A DNA stretch of 64,000 nt, taken from positions 43,102 to 107,101 of the forward strand of contig JBKJUS010000107.1 of assembly GCA_046590575.1 (NCBI GenBank), given 5' to 3'. This stretch comes from DATLNF01 sp046590575 (lineage in GTDB: Bacteria > Actinomycetota > Actinomycetes > BP-191). The first letter of the stretch is position 1, and each line of letters starts with the position of its first letter. The position numbers and the translations under genes are program-made. Below are positions 14,479 to 23,018 of the stretch, piece by piece. Below the pieces are notes generated by a model. That model was not told the origin of the DNA, ran no database searches, and saw only the letters and a list, made by a program, of their open reading frames with translations.

Positions 14479-16494
14479 GTGCCAGACAAGCCCTGGGTGA
14501 TGCGCACATACGCCGGCCACTCGTCGCCCGCGGAGTCCAACGCGTTGTACCGGCGAAACCTCGAGAAGGGTCAGACCGGCCTCTCGGTGGCCTTCGACCT
14601 GCCCACGCAGACCGGATACGACCCCGACCACGAGCTGGCCCGCGGAGAGGTCGGCAAGGTCGGCGTCCCTGTCAGCCACCTCGGCGACATGCGCGCCCTC
14701 TTCGACGGGATTCCGCTGGCCGGGATGAACACGTCGATGACCATCAACGCCACTGCGATGTGGCTGCTGGCGCTTTACCAGGTGGTGGCGGAGGAGCAGG
14801 GTGCGGAAATCTCGCAGCTCACTGGCACCACGCAGAACGACATCATCAAGGAGTACTTGTCGCGGGGAACCTATGTGTTCCCGCCAGCGCCGTCGCTGCG
14901 CCTCATCACGGACATCGTTGCCTACACGGTCGCGGTGATGCCGCGGTGGAACCCGATCAACATCTGCAGCTACCACTTGCAGGAGGCCGGTGCGACACCG
15001 GTGCAGGAGATCGCGTACTCGATGTGCACGGCGATCGCCGTGCTCGACGCGGTACGTGACGCCGGCCAGGTGCCAGCTGAACGATTCGGTGAGGTCGTCG
15101 CACGGATGAGTTTCTTCGTCAATGCCGGCGTGCGCTTCGTCGAGGAGATGTGCAAGATGCGCGCGTTCGGCGCCCTATGGGACGAGATCACGCAGGAGCG
15201 GTACGGCGTCACTGACGAGCACCAGCGGCTGTTCCGATACGGCGTGCAGGTCAACTCGCTGGGCCTCACTGAGGCGCAGCCGGAGAACAACGTTCAGCGG
15301 ATCGTCTTGGAGATGCTCGCGGTCACCTTGTCCAAGGACGCACGGGCACGGGCGGTGCAGTTGCCGGCGTGGAACGAAGCGCTCGGTCTGCCGCGACCTT
15401 GGGACCAGCAGTGGTCACTCCGGCTGCAGCAGGTGCTGGCCTACGAGACTGACTTGCTGGAATACGACGACCTCTTCATTGGCAGCCTTGTCGTTGAGAA
15501 CAAGGTCAACGAGCTGCTGGTTGGCGCGCGAGAGGAGATCGCGCGGGTGCAGGACCAGGGGGGAGCTGTGGCTGCGGTGGAGAACGGCTACATGAAGTCT
15601 GCGCTGGTCCGCTCTCATGCTGAGCACCGGTCTCGGGTGGAGTCCGGCGAGCGGGTGGTGGTCGGGGTGAACCGCTTTACCACCACGGAGCCCAACCCGC
15701 TGACCGCCGACCTTGATGCGGCGATCATGACGGTCGACCCGGCGGTGGAGAAGAAAGCTGTTGTGGCGCTCGAGGAGTGGCGGGCACACCGCAACGATGC
15801 CGCCGCTCAGACGGCCTTGCGGGCGCTTGAAGAGGCAGCCGGCACCGAGACCAACCTCGTTGGGCCCACGCTGGACTGCGTGCGCGCTGGGGTGACCACC
15901 GGCGAGTGGGCGGCCGCCCTGCGGACGGTGTTCGGGGAGTATCGGGCACCGACAGGCGTCGGGGGGACGGCGGGCACCGCGACATCCAGTACCGAGATTG
16001 CGCAGGTACGCGAGCTCGTCCGGCGTACCGGCGAAGAGCTCGGGCGCCGGCTGAAACTGCTCGTCGGCAAGCCGGGTCTCGACGGTCACTCCAACGGTGC
16101 TGAGCAGATCGCGGTCCGCGCCCGGGACGTCGGCTTCGAGGTCGTCTACCAGGGCATCCGGCTGACGCCAGCGCAGATCGTGGCAGCGGCGGTGGAGGAG
16201 GACGTGCACTGCGTGGGGCTCTCCATCCTGTCCGGGAGCCACCTCGAGCTGATCCCGAAAGTGCTGACCGGTCTTCGAGATGCTGGTCTGGAGGACGTGC
16301 CGGTCATCGTAGGAGGCATCATTCCGGACGCCGACGCCCGTGTCCTCGAAGCGGCTGGCGTAGCCCGGGTCTTCACCCCCAAGGACTACGCCATGAGCAC
16401 GATCATGGCCGAGATCGTCAGTGTCATTCGATCTGCCCACGGTCTCGCGAATGCGGCGGAGTCGCTCGGTTTGGTTACCCCAATATCGGGGTAA
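14479..16494 (+). CDS. ecm: B12-dependent acyl-CoA mutase, ethylmalonyl-CoA mutase (MeaA/Ecm) type
   Basis: Ecm converts ethylmalonyl-CoA to methylsuccinyl-CoA in the ethylmalonyl-CoA pathway. The 671-residue product starts KPWVMRTYAGHSSPAESN, the hallmark of the MeaA/Ecm group; the catalytic domain covers about 1-470 (AFDLPTQTGYDPDHELARGEVG, TINATAMWLLALY), and the C-terminal B12-binding domain has the lower-ligand motif LDGHSNG near 533-540. Catalytic and B12 parts are on one chain, as is usual for Ecm. The crotonyl-CoA carboxylase/reductase that makes its precursor is encoded at 26336 and a MeaB GTPase at 31953. The start is a GTG. Methylmalonyl- or isobutyryl-CoA mutase activity is less likely given the N-terminus. 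Confidence 0.92.
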   Translation: MPDKPWVMRTYAGHSSPAESNALYRRNLEKGQTGLSVAFDLPTQTGYDPDHELARGEVGKVGVPVSHLGDMRALFDGIPLAGMNTSMTINATAMWLLALYQVVAEEQGAEISQLTGTTQNDIIKEYLSRGTYVFPPAPSLRLITDIVAYTVAVMPRWNPINICSYHLQEAGATPVQEIAYSMCTAIAVLDAVRDAGQVPAERFGEVVARMSFFVNAGVRFVEEMCKMRAFGALWDEITQERYGVTDEHQRLFRYGVQVNSLGLTEAQPENNVQRIVLEMLAVTLSKDARARAVQLPAWNEALGLPRPWDQQWSLRLQQVLAYETDLLEYDDLFIGSLVVENKVNELLVGAREEIARVQDQGGAVAAVENGYMKSALVRSHAEHRSRVESGERVVVGVNRFTTTEPNPLTADLDAAIMTVDPAVEKKAVVALEEWRAHRNDAAAQTALRALEEAAGTETNLVGPTLDCVRAGVTTGEWAAALRTVFGEYRAPTGVGGTAGTATSSTEIAQVRELVRRTGEELGRRLKLLVGKPGLDGHSNGAEQIAVRARDVGFEVVYQGIRLTPAQIVAAAVEEDVHCVGLSILSGSHLELIPKVLTGLRDAGLEDVPVIVGGIIPDADARVLEAAGVARVFTPKDYAMSTIMAEIVSVIRSAHGLANAAESLGLVTPISG

Positions 16495-16527
16495 ACACAT
16501 GCCGCGTGAACTCAGCCGAGGGGACAT

Positions 16528-17019
16528 GTGGGACTGACCGAGCCAGTTCGCCATGCGGTGCTGGTGCTGGCCGCGTCGCCGGGCAGTGCGGCCCGGGCTC
16601 GTCGATTCACCAAGGATTCGCTGCGGGGCATGCGCGGCGTGCTACCAATGGACGATCTGCTTCTCGTCGTCAGCGAGCTGGTGACCAACGCCGTCCGCTA
16701 CGGCAGGGGTGCGCCGACGCTGTCTCTCCACGCGGGTCATGACTGGGTTCGTGTCGAGGTCACCGACAACGGCGAACTGCTGCCGAGAGGCGCCAGTCCG
16801 TCCGATGAGGAGCGCGGGCGCGGCTTGCATCTCGTCGACGCGTTGACGAGGAAGTGGGGCATCGAAGAGCGTACGCGCGGCAAGACCATCTGGGCGGAAC
16901 TCGCCGCTGGAGCCCAACTAGTCCTCGATCGTGAACATGCGGGTCATCCCGGTCAGGGCGAGAAGCTTGCGCACGGAAGCGCTGGGCTGCCGCAGAACGA
17001 GAGAATTCTCGGCGGGTAG
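16528..17019 (+). CDS. RsbW/SpoIIAB-like ATP-binding anti-sigma regulatory protein
   Basis: The 163-residue product is a HATPase_c protein of the anti-sigma kinase type. The N box is VVSELVTNAVRYG (about 48-60), the G1 box VEVTDNGELLP and the G2 region ERGRGLHLVDALTRKWG. Such proteins hold sigma factors or phosphorylate STAS antagonists. Its neighbour on the opposite strand is a STAS protein, a plausible partner. The reading frame extends about 100 bases into the antisense of that gene, so the last 34 residues may be non-conserved tail. The start is GTG 16528. Confidence 0.88.
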   Translation: MGLTEPVRHAVLVLAASPGSAARARRFTKDSLRGMRGVLPMDDLLLVVSELVTNAVRYGRGAPTLSLHAGHDWVRVEVTDNGELLPRGASPSDEERGRGLHLVDALTRKWGIEERTRGKTIWAELAAGAQLVLDREHAGHPGQGEKLAHGSAGLPQNERILGG

Positions 17020-17244
17020 GAGTTGGCGAGCGGCGATCAACGCGCCGAGGCCACTCGAGTCACAGAACGTCACGTGGCTCAGATCGATCACCGCGGGCGG
17101 ACCGCCTGCACTCGCCAACTCGGTCACCGCCGCCATGAGCGACGGAGCGGTAGCGAGGTCAAGCTCGCCGCTGACGGTCAGCATGACTAGGCCGTCGATT
17201 TCACCGGAAGACACCGTGAAGCCGTCGGATTCTGCTGCGGGCAC
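16918..17244 (-). CDS. STAS-domain anti-sigma factor antagonist
   Basis: The 108-residue product is a single STAS domain: GLVMLTVSGELDLATAPSL, then VIDLSHVTFCDSSGLGALI, where the Ser in CDSSG is the conserved phosphorylation site of SpoIIAA-like proteins. I chose GTG 17244 because AGGAGGG lies just upstream; a start at 17286 would add 14 residues without such a site. The gene overlaps the 3' end of the RsbW-like gene tail to tail by 102 bases, so the two transcripts are partly antisense. Confidence 0.88.
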   Translation of the reverse strand: MPAAESDGFTVSSGEIDGLVMLTVSGELDLATAPSLMAAVTELASAGGPPAVIDLSHVTFCDSSGLGALIAARQLLPAENSLVLRQPSASVRKLLALTGMTRMFTIED

Positions 17245-17362
17245 TGACCCTCCTGCGTCCCGTTGGAACAGAGGTGCCAGACGCACCCTGCCGGTGACTG
17301 AAGGGCTGTGTGCTCAACCGCTCGACGTATGTCTATCTCACCTGCGCCGATACGAGGAAGTC

Positions 17363-18061
17363 TCAGTGGTCCGGCAAGGCGTCCACGACAGCCTGGGCGA
17401 TCTCGCGGAGTTTGCGGTTGGTGCGCTGCGACATCTCAGTGAGGCGCTGAAAAGCCGCATCGGCTGAGCAGCGGTACTCAGTCATGAGCGAGCCCTTTGC
17501 CTGCTCGATGACAGCTCGATGCTCCATCGCCTCCTGCAGCTGAGCGTTCAACGTACTCGCGCTGCGGTAGACCTGGGCGTTAGCTAGGGCGGCTCCGGCC
17601 TGGCCGGCGAAGAGTGAGATCATGGCTTCGTCGAGCTTGTCGAAGCCTCGCGGAAGCCGGCTGTACAGGTTGAGCGCGCCGATTACGTGGTCTCGCACCT
17701 CAAGGGGCGCGGCGAGGAAGCTGGCGATCCCGTGCTGCTCAGCGAGCCGGCAGAAGTCTGGCCACCTCGCCTCGGCGGTGACCTCGTCGACCCGGTTGGT
17801 ACGGCGACTGCGGATGGCGTCCAGGCACGGTCCGTCATCCACGCGGTACTGATCCTCGTCCACGGTCCGGGCCGTCGAGCTGGTGCTGGCCGCGGTGATG
17901 AAGCCGTCGCCGGATCGAATGGTCACGCTGCACGCATCACACCCATCGATGACCTGGGCGGCCAGGTCTGCCACTCGCTGAAGAGTGGTCTCTAAGGTCT
18001 CCTCGCTGAGCAGCAGACCACCCAACTCGGTCATGCGCAGTGCAAGCGAGTCCTCGATCAC
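17363..18061 (-). CDS. GAF and ANTAR domain RNA-binding regulator
   Basis: ANTAR proteins bind two-hairpin RNA structures and act as antiterminators; the GAF domain senses a ligand. From GTG 18061, with GGGGGG five bases upstream, the product has 232 residues. The GAF domain spans about 25-150 (DACSVTIRSGDGFITAA, VDDGPCLDAIRS, FLAAPLEVRDHVIGALNLYS), and the ANTAR domain occupies the end (EHRAVIEQAKGSLM, DAAFQRLTEMSQRTN). Longer starts (18175 or 18349) would run into the divergent dehydrogenase region. It lies beside the anti-sigma/STAS pair, forming a small regulatory group. Confidence 0.87.
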   Translation of the reverse strand: MIEDSLALRMTELGGLLLSEETLETTLQRVADLAAQVIDGCDACSVTIRSGDGFITAASTSSTARTVDEDQYRVDDGPCLDAIRSRRTNRVDEVTAEARWPDFCRLAEQHGIASFLAAPLEVRDHVIGALNLYSRLPRGFDKLDEAMISLFAGQAGAALANAQVYRSASTLNAQLQEAMEHRAVIEQAKGSLMTEYRCSADAAFQRLTEMSQRTNRKLREIAQAVVDALPDH

Positions 18062-18199
18062 ATCGACCCCCCGGGTGCGAACTCCGCCGACCCGTCGTGG
18101 GCCGTGGGAGGCAAGGTACCGCGCGCCGGGCCGGGATTCGCGGGCGCCATCCGTCGACTGAGAGACTGCCAGCATCAGTGGCGACGGCGAGGAGCAAGC

Positions 18200-19975
18200 G
18201 TGGCACGAGATTTCGTCAAGGTGGGCGTAGTCGGCCTGGGCACGATGGGTGCGGGCATCGCGGAGGTCCTCGCTCGTTCGGGTATCGACGTCGTGGGGGT
18301 CGAGGTCAGCGACGAGTCCCTCACTCGAGGTCGTGGTCACGTGCAGCACTCAACCGACCGCGCGGTACGCCGGGGCAAGCTCACGGAGGCTGAGCAGGGG
18401 GCGGTAGTCGGCCGGATCGAGTTCACGACCGACCTCGAGCGGCTCTCCGACGTCGACCTCGTCGTCGAGGCCATTCCAGAGCGGTTGGAACTCAAGACCG
18501 ACCTCTTCGTCAAGCTGGACCGCATCTGCCCGCCGGACACCGTGCTCGCCACCAACACCTCGGCCCTCTCGGTCACCCAGATTGCCGTCGCGACCCAGCG
18601 CCCGAGCCGCGTGCTGGGGATGCATTGGTTCAATCCAGCGCCGGTCATGGGCCTGGTCGAGATCATCCGCACTGTCGTGACCGACCAAGCCGTTGTCGAC
18701 GACGTCGAGGCTCTGGTCGCGAAGGTCGGCAAAACCGATGTCACCGCGGGCGACAAGGCCGGCTTCATCGCCAACGCGCTTCTCTTCGGTTACCTCAACA
18801 ACGCCGTGCGGATGCTCGAGTCGCGTTATGCGACGCGCGAGGACATCGACGCGGCGATGCGGTTCGGCTGTGGGCACCCCATGGGTCCGCTGGCGCTGCT
18901 CGACCTCATCGGACTGGACTCGGCGTACGAGATCCTCGACACGATGTACCACCAGAGCCGCGACCACCTGCATGCCCCGGCACCGATTCTCAAGCAGTTG
19001 GTCACTGCGGGGTACCTCGGCCGCAAGACAGGTCGCGGCTTCTATGTGTACGCCGCCCCCGACTCGCCCGACGTGGTGGACGCAGCCTCCACGACCGAGG
19101 ACGTCGGCGAGACGGCACGCGCCGTACGCCGGATCGGCGTCGTCGGCACCGGCACGATGGCAACCGGCATCGTCGAGGTATGCGCCAAGGCGGGGTACGA
19201 CGTGGTCTACCGGGCCCGGAGCGCCGATAAGGTATCCGCCGTCCGCGCCGCGATCGAGAAGAGCCTCGAGAAGGCAGTGCAGCGCGGCAAGCTCGACGAA
19301 GTCGGCCGTGGTGCTGCGTTGGGGCGCATCGTCGGCACAGTCGAGCTTGACGACCTCGCCGACTGTGACCTCGTCGTCGAGGCGGTGGTCGAGGACCTGC
19401 CGACCAAGCGCGCGCTCTTCGCCGCGCTGGACGAGGTCGTCAAGCCAGGCGCGGTGCTTGCGACGACCACCAGCAGTCTCCCCGTCATCGAGTGCGCCGC
19501 TGCGACGAGTCGCCCGGCTGACGTCGTCGGGATGCACTGGTTCAACCCGGCAAATCTGATGAAGCTGGTCGAGATCGTGCCCACCGTCCGGACGGCACCC
19601 GACGTCGTGGCCACCATCAAGAGCGTGTGCGCAACCGCCGGGAAGCATGCGGTGGTGTGCGGTGACCGGGCCGGGTTCATTGTCAATGCCCTGCTCTTTC
19701 CCTACCTCAACGACGCCGTGAAGATGCTGGAGGAGCACTACGCCACTGTCGACGACATCGACTTCGCGATGAAGCTCGGGTGCGGGCACCCGATGGGTCC
19801 CTTCGAGCTGCTCGACGTCGTGGGCCTCGATGTCGCCCTCGCGATCGAAGAGACTCTCTACCTGGAGTTCCGTGAGCCCGGATTCGCGCCTGCGCCCTTG
19901 TTGGAGCACCTCGTGACCGCCGGCTACCTGGGGCGCAAGAGCGGTCGCGGGTTCCGCGACTACTCCGCACGCTGA
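18200..19975 (+). CDS. Tandem double 3-hydroxyacyl-CoA dehydrogenase
   Basis: The 591-residue product contains two complete copies of the 3-hydroxybutyryl-CoA dehydrogenase fold. Copy 1 (about 1-295) has VGVVGLGTMGAGIAEV and GRKTGRGFYVY; copy 2 (about 310-591) has IGVVGTGTMATGIVEV and GRKSGRGFRDY. Both keep the catalytic region MHWFNPA and GCGHPMGP, so both halves look active. A typical enzyme has only one copy (compare 12487). The start GTG 18200 follows GAGGAG; a longer frame from 18104 is rejected. The double form is probably an internal duplication that fixes a dimer in one chain. Confidence 0.92.
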   Translation: MARDFVKVGVVGLGTMGAGIAEVLARSGIDVVGVEVSDESLTRGRGHVQHSTDRAVRRGKLTEAEQGAVVGRIEFTTDLERLSDVDLVVEAIPERLELKTDLFVKLDRICPPDTVLATNTSALSVTQIAVATQRPSRVLGMHWFNPAPVMGLVEIIRTVVTDQAVVDDVEALVAKVGKTDVTAGDKAGFIANALLFGYLNNAVRMLESRYATREDIDAAMRFGCGHPMGPLALLDLIGLDSAYEILDTMYHQSRDHLHAPAPILKQLVTAGYLGRKTGRGFYVYAAPDSPDVVDAASTTEDVGETARAVRRIGVVGTGTMATGIVEVCAKAGYDVVYRARSADKVSAVRAAIEKSLEKAVQRGKLDEVGRGAALGRIVGTVELDDLADCDLVVEAVVEDLPTKRALFAALDEVVKPGAVLATTTSSLPVIECAAATSRPADVVGMHWFNPANLMKLVEIVPTVRTAPDVVATIKSVCATAGKHAVVCGDRAGFIVNALLFPYLNDAVKMLEEHYATVDDIDFAMKLGCGHPMGPFELLDVVGLDVALAIEETLYLEFREPGFAPAPLLEHLVTAGYLGRKSGRGFRDYSAR

Positions 19976-19991
19976 CGGGCAGGACCTCGTC

Positions 19992-20465
19992 ATGGCAATG
20001 GACAAGGCGCGGTTAAGGTCACTGGCTCGCGAGGCAGGAGCGTTCCTGCCTGATGTTGTCAGGCTCTTCCGTGATGTAGCTCGTGACGAGCGGGTGCCAC
20101 GCCGGGTGAAGGTCGAGGTCGGTCTGGCCGCGGGCTACCTCTTGATGCCCATCGACGTCATCCCGGACTTCCTTCCCGGCATCGGCCAGCTGGACGACGT
20201 GGCGGTCATCGGCTGGGCAGTGCGGAGACTGCTGTTGGGAGCGGGCGAAGGAATCTTGCGGGAGCACTGGCACGGAAGCGACCGCGGGCTGGAGGTGCTC
20301 CTGCAGATCGCGTCGGCTGGTTTCAACCCCAGACGGCTTCTCGCTGGGCTCGCGTTGGGCGGGCTGGCCGGTCGTTCCGGTCCCGGCCAGAGCGGACCGA
20401 GTGTCGTGGAGGGGGAGGTCGTCAAGGACCCGACGCCAGCGCGACCGGAGGGCTCTCGCGGGTGA
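19992..20465 (+). CDS. DUF1232 (YkvA-like) membrane-associated protein
   Basis: The 157-residue product contains the DUF1232 core, in which VPRRVKVEVGLAAGYLLMP runs into IDVIPDFLPGIGQLDDVAV. The DVIPDFLPGIGQLDD stretch is the family hallmark, flanked by hydrophobic helices. The function is unknown. It overlaps the next gene by GTGA. Confidence 0.85.
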   Translation: MAMDKARLRSLAREAGAFLPDVVRLFRDVARDERVPRRVKVEVGLAAGYLLMPIDVIPDFLPGIGQLDDVAVIGWAVRRLLLGAGEGILREHWHGSDRGLEVLLQIASAGFNPRRLLAGLALGGLAGRSGPGQSGPSVVEGEVVKDPTPARPEGSRG

Positions 20466-20710
20466 AGGACGAGTTTGTCGACGGGCCCGACGGTCGGGAG
20501 TACGTCGAGCGCCGGGTGACCGGAGCGGCATCGACGAAGGCCTACCGATGCCCGGGTTGTGATCAGCAGATCCGGCCGACAACACCTCACGTCGTCGCGT
20601 GGCCGGTGGCGGATGTAGCGGACCGCCGGCACTGGCACACGGCGTGCTGGGGTACTCGGGGCAGTCGGCGCCCGAAGCAGTTCCGGGGTCGCGGTGCGCC
20701 GCGCTACTGA
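20462..20710 (+). CDS. Small protein with Cys/His zinc-ribbon-like motif
   Basis: The 82-residue product has CPGCDQQI followed by HVVAWP and HWHTACW, giving a C-x2-C ... H-x3-C arrangement that suggests a metal site. Similar small proteins are widespread in Actinomycetota, often named ATP/GTP-binding protein without evidence. It overlaps the DUF1232 gene by four bases and precedes a hydrolase by 12. Confidence 0.8.
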   Translation: MKDEFVDGPDGREYVERRVTGAASTKAYRCPGCDQQIRPTTPHVVAWPVADVADRRHWHTACWGTRGSRRPKQFRGRGAPRY

Positions 20711-20722
20711 GAGGGTGCTCCC

Positions 20723-21433
20723 GTGACCGAGATTCGCGCCAACACCGTCCTGCCGGCGGATCGTCGCCCGGTCACTCTGCACACGGCAGACGGCCTCTCG
20801 CTCGAGGGTGAGCTTGCTCTCCCGGTTCTTGCAGCTCCAGTTGCCACCGTCGTCTGCCTGCACCCGTTGCCTACGCACGGCGGGAGCATGGACAGCCACC
20901 TGCTGCGCAAGATGGGGTGGCGGCTGCCAGCTCTCGCTGAGATGGCGGTGCTGCGCCTGAACACCCGGGGGACCGGAGCGAGCCAGGGTTCCTATGACGC
21001 GGGCGATGCCGAACGTCTCGACATCGCCGCTGCTCTCGACGTCGTCGAGGCCGAGAGTCTGCCGGCGCCGTGGCTGGTGGGCTGGTCTTTCGGCTCCGAG
21101 CTTGCCCTGATGTACGGCGCCGCCGATCCGTCCGTTGTCGGCGCGGTGCTGCTGGCACCGCCGCTGAAGCGCTCCGGAGACGAGCATCTGGAGCAGTGGG
21201 CGCAGTCCGGCAAGCCGCTGGTGGCGATCGTGCCGGAGCACGACGACTACCTGCAGCCGGCGGCGGCGATCGTGCGATTTGCCGCTGTGCCACAGGCAGT
21301 CGTCGTCCCGGTACCAGGTTCCAAGCACTTGTTCGTGGGCTTCGCCGAGGAGGTTCTCGACGAGGTCGTCCGGTACGTCGCGCCGGCCCACTTCCCCCTG
21401 CCTACCAGCTGGCCGCCAAGGGAGTCTTCATGA
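20723..21433 (+). CDS. Alpha/beta hydrolase
   Basis: The 236-residue product is a small serine hydrolase of the dienelactone hydrolase-like group. The nucleophile elbow is GWSFGSE in WLVGWSFGSELALMYG (about residues 120-126), and a late KHLFVGF supplies the catalytic His. The oxyanion region is CLHPLPTHGGSMD. There is no signal peptide. It overlaps the following SDR gene by ATGA, suggesting a shared pathway. The substrate is unknown. Confidence 0.85.
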   Translation: MTEIRANTVLPADRRPVTLHTADGLSLEGELALPVLAAPVATVVCLHPLPTHGGSMDSHLLRKMGWRLPALAEMAVLRLNTRGTGASQGSYDAGDAERLDIAAALDVVEAESLPAPWLVGWSFGSELALMYGAADPSVVGAVLLAPPLKRSGDEHLEQWAQSGKPLVAIVPEHDDYLQPAAAIVRFAAVPQAVVVPVPGSKHLFVGFAEEVLDEVVRYVAPAHFPLPTSWPPRESS

Positions 21434-22188
21434 TTGCTGATCTTCAGGGCAAAGCCGCCCTCGTCACGGGTGCGAGTCGAGGGATCGGCCGGGCGATTGC
21501 GGTCGGACTGGCTCGGGCTGGCGTCGACGTGGCGATCAACGCACGCTCCGCGGAAGCACTCGAGGACACTCGGATGGCGGTCGAGGCGCTCGGACGGCGG
21601 GCTGTCGTGGTGCCGGCTGATGTGACTGACCGCGATGCCGTCATCGCCATGGTTGCGGGCTCCATCGAGGGACTTGATCACCTCGACATCGTCGTCAACA
21701 ACGCCGGTGGGACATCGTTCATCGTGCCCTTCACCGACTTGCGCTTCTCCGGCTGGGACAAGGTCATGGCGCTCAACACGTCGTCGGTCGTGCACGTGTG
21801 CCAGGCAGTTGGTCCGCATCTGCTCGAACGTGGGCGGGGATCCGTCATCAACGTCGCCTCTGTCGCTGGGCTCGGTGGTACGCCGGCGCTCGCGCCGTAC
21901 GGCGCCTCCAAGGCAGCTGTGATCAGCCTCACCAGGTCGCTGGCGATGGAGTGGGCGCACGCGGGCGTCCGGGTCAATGCGCTCTGTCCAGGATGGACCG
22001 CGACAGATCTCAACTCGTCCATTCGGGAGGACCCAGCTGCGGCGGCGAGGTTCGTGGAGCGCGTGCCGTTGCAACGTTGGGGGACCGCCGAGGAAATGGT
22101 GGGTCCGACCCTCTTTCTCGCCAGCGACGCGTCGTCGTACATGACCGGCCAGGCGCTGATCGTCGACGGTGGCATGACGGCAGGGTGA
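21430..22188 (+). CDS. Short-chain dehydrogenase/reductase
   Basis: The 252-residue product has the SDR cofactor motif TGASRGIGRA (about 14-23), NNAGG, the catalytic Ser in INVASVAG and YGASK as the YxxxK pair. It resembles FabG-type 3-oxoacyl reductases, with LASDASSYMTGQALIVDGG at the end. ATG 21430 overlaps the previous stop. NADPH preference is suggested by the basic residue after TGAS, but not proven. Confidence 0.92.
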   Translation: MIADLQGKAALVTGASRGIGRAIAVGLARAGVDVAINARSAEALEDTRMAVEALGRRAVVVPADVTDRDAVIAMVAGSIEGLDHLDIVVNNAGGTSFIVPFTDLRFSGWDKVMALNTSSVVHVCQAVGPHLLERGRGSVINVASVAGLGGTPALAPYGASKAAVISLTRSLAMEWAHAGVRVNALCPGWTATDLNSSIREDPAAAARFVERVPLQRWGTAEEMVGPTLFLASDASSYMTGQALIVDGGMTAG

Positions 22189-22220
22189 CCCCGGACTATG
22201 GTGCGGCCTGAGGAGGCGTT

Positions 22221-23018
22221 GTGCGGGTCGAGCCCTATGTGATCGAGACCGGCCGAGGCCGCCCGGTCGTCCTGCTTCACGCCTTCCCTCTCAATGCGTC
22301 GATGTGGATGCCGCAGCGCGAGGCAATTGGGATCACTCACCGGGTGATCACCCCGGATCAGCGAGGTTTCGGCGGCACGCAGCTCGGCCACGACCAGCCA
22401 TCACTCGACGAGGTCGCCGATGACCTTGCCGCGATGCTCACCGCGCGCAAGATCGACCGCGTGGTCCTCGGCGGACTGTCGATGGGCGGCTACGTGGCGA
22501 TGGCGTTCCTCCGTCGGCATCCAGAACGCGTTGCGGCTCTGGTGCTCGCTGACACAAAGATCGGCGCGGATTCCCCTGAGGCAGCGGAGAACCGACGCCG
22601 CATCGCCAGTGAGGTGATCGCCTCCGGAACGTCATCTCAGCTCGTCGAGGAGATGCTGCCGTCGCTGCTCGGTCGGACGTCGTTGGACAGACGTGCCCTT
22701 GTGCTCGGGCGAGTGAAGGCGCTGCTCGAGAAGGCACCGCCGTACGCCGTCGCCTGGGCGCAGCGGGCGATGGCGCTGCGGCCGGACTCCACCGCCGACC
22801 TTGCCGCGGTCTCCGTGCCGACTCTGGTCGTCGTCGGCGAAGAAGACACCATCTCGCCGCCCGAGGAGGCCGAGCTGATTGCGAAGACGGTGCCGGGCGC
22901 CGAGCTCGTGCGGATCCCCGACGCCGGGCATCTCAGTGCGATCGAGGCTCCGGCGGAGTTCAACGAGGCGTTGGCCGGCTTCCTCGCCGGACTACCAGCG
23001 GACAACCCGCCTGACTAG
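22221..23018 (+). CDS. Alpha/beta hydrolase
   Basis: The 265-residue product has the HAFPLNASMW oxyanion region, the nucleophile elbow GGLSMGGYVA (about 88-97), the acid in VVGEEDTISP and the catalytic His in DAGHLSAIEAP. It is close to 3-oxoadipate enol-lactonase-like esterases, but no aromatic-degradation genes are near. GTG 22221 follows GAGGAGG. It ends tail to tail with the alcohol dehydrogenase, overlapping by four bases. Confidence 0.88.
   Translation: MRVEPYVIETGRGRPVVLLHAFPLNASMWMPQREAIGITHRVITPDQRGFGGTQLGHDQPSLDEVADDLAAMLTARKIDRVVLGGLSMGGYVAMAFLRRHPERVAALVLADTKIGADSPEAAENRRRIASEVIASGTSSQLVEEMLPSLLGRTSLDRRALVLGRVKALLEKAPPYAVAWAQRAMALRPDSTADLAAVSVPTLVVVGEEDTISPPEEAELIAKTVPGAELVRIPDAGHLSAIEAPAEFNEALAGFLAGLPADNPPD

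Noticed and set aside
18350..20005. 551-residue minus-strand frame opposite the double dehydrogenase
   Set aside because: It mirrors a clear plus-strand enzyme in GC-rich DNA and shows no domain.
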